DNA of 64,000 nt from Falsiphaeobacter marinintestinus. GTDB lineage: Bacteria > Pseudomonadota > Alphaproteobacteria > Rhodobacterales > Rhodobacteraceae. Location of the stretch: NCBI RefSeq assembly GCF_007923355.1, contig NZ_VOGO01000012.1, positions 49,999 to 113,998 on the forward strand. The letters are read 5' to 3'. Shown in pieces: positions 63,972-64,000 of the stretch. Position 1 is the stretch's first letter. Every line of letters begins with the position of its first letter. The position numbers and the translations under genes were made by a program. Under the pieces are notes generated by a model. That model was not told where the DNA came from and ran no database searches. It worked only from the letters and a program-made list of their open reading frames with translations.

Positions 63972-64000
63972 GTCAGCTGGTCTTGGGGCATTCGAGGGAT

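Overview
The window looks like chromosome of a marine alphaproteobacterium, most likely of the Rhodobacterales (Roseobacter group). This rests on the GC-rich coding style, the tripartite tricarboxylate transporter, the GlpSTPQ-like ABC transporter with its small DUF2160 partner, the TorF-type porin, the LodA/LodB pair and the xseB-ispA-dxs block. The placement is inferred from gene content; no rRNA or complete tRNA gene was seen.

Region 1 (1-9.6 kb) is dense in sulfate-ester hydrolases. It has three formylglycine-type sulfatases (one cut by the window edge), a short alkylsulfatase-like metallo-beta-lactamase protein, a second MBL hydrolase, a MarR regulator and a complete TctC-TctB-TctA carrier. 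None of the sulfatases has a signal peptide, so they should act on small sulfate esters after import. Two MarR-like palindromes lie in the divergent MarR/tctC promoter.

Region 2 (9.7-22.4 kb) is one long minus-strand operon: binding protein, two permeases, DUF2160 protein, VOC protein, two ABC ATPases, dihydroxyacetone-type kinase, LacI regulator, sugar isomerase, Gfo/Idh/MocA oxidoreductase and a GH67-like TIM-barrel protein. Two identical 16-bp palindromes with a central CG lie upstream of its first gene. It probably takes up and breaks down an unidentified glycoside or polyol. An RTX-type repeat protein follows (22.6-24.7 kb).

Region 3 (25-33 kb) is a second minus-strand catabolic cluster: flavin monooxygenase, Rieske oxygenase, RidA, DUF1028, LysR, a trimethylamine-dehydrogenase-like flavoprotein that keeps the covalent-flavin Cys and a 4Fe-4S motif, and an M20 deacylase. 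The best guess is catabolism of an N-methylated amine, betaine or N-heterocycle.

Region 4 (33-46.6 kb) has a TorF-type porin, an NhaC antiporter, a DUF1622 protein, and an arginine deiminase pathway (YfcC-type carrier, ArcA, ArcB, ArcC). These are followed by a Ca2+-type P-type ATPase, a formamidase-like enzyme, an oxidoreductase and an EamA exporter. A decayed multiheme cytochrome c pseudogene follows (46.7-48.3 kb).

Region 5 (48.3-54.6 kb) is housekeeping: methyltransferase, SDR protein, ExoD-like protein, Dxs, a polyprenyl synthase, XseB and an HDAC-like deacetylase.

Region 6 (54.7-61.2 kb) encodes a Tat-exported multicopper oxidase, a Tat-exported LodA-like CTQ amino-acid oxidase with its LodB flavoprotein, and a DUF3179 protein.

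Region 7 (61.4-64 kb) is a mobile-DNA junction: IS3 debris, a tRNA-Ser 3'-end-like sequence with a terminator hairpin, a P4-type integrase, and a decayed IS5 fragment joined to another IS3 fragment.
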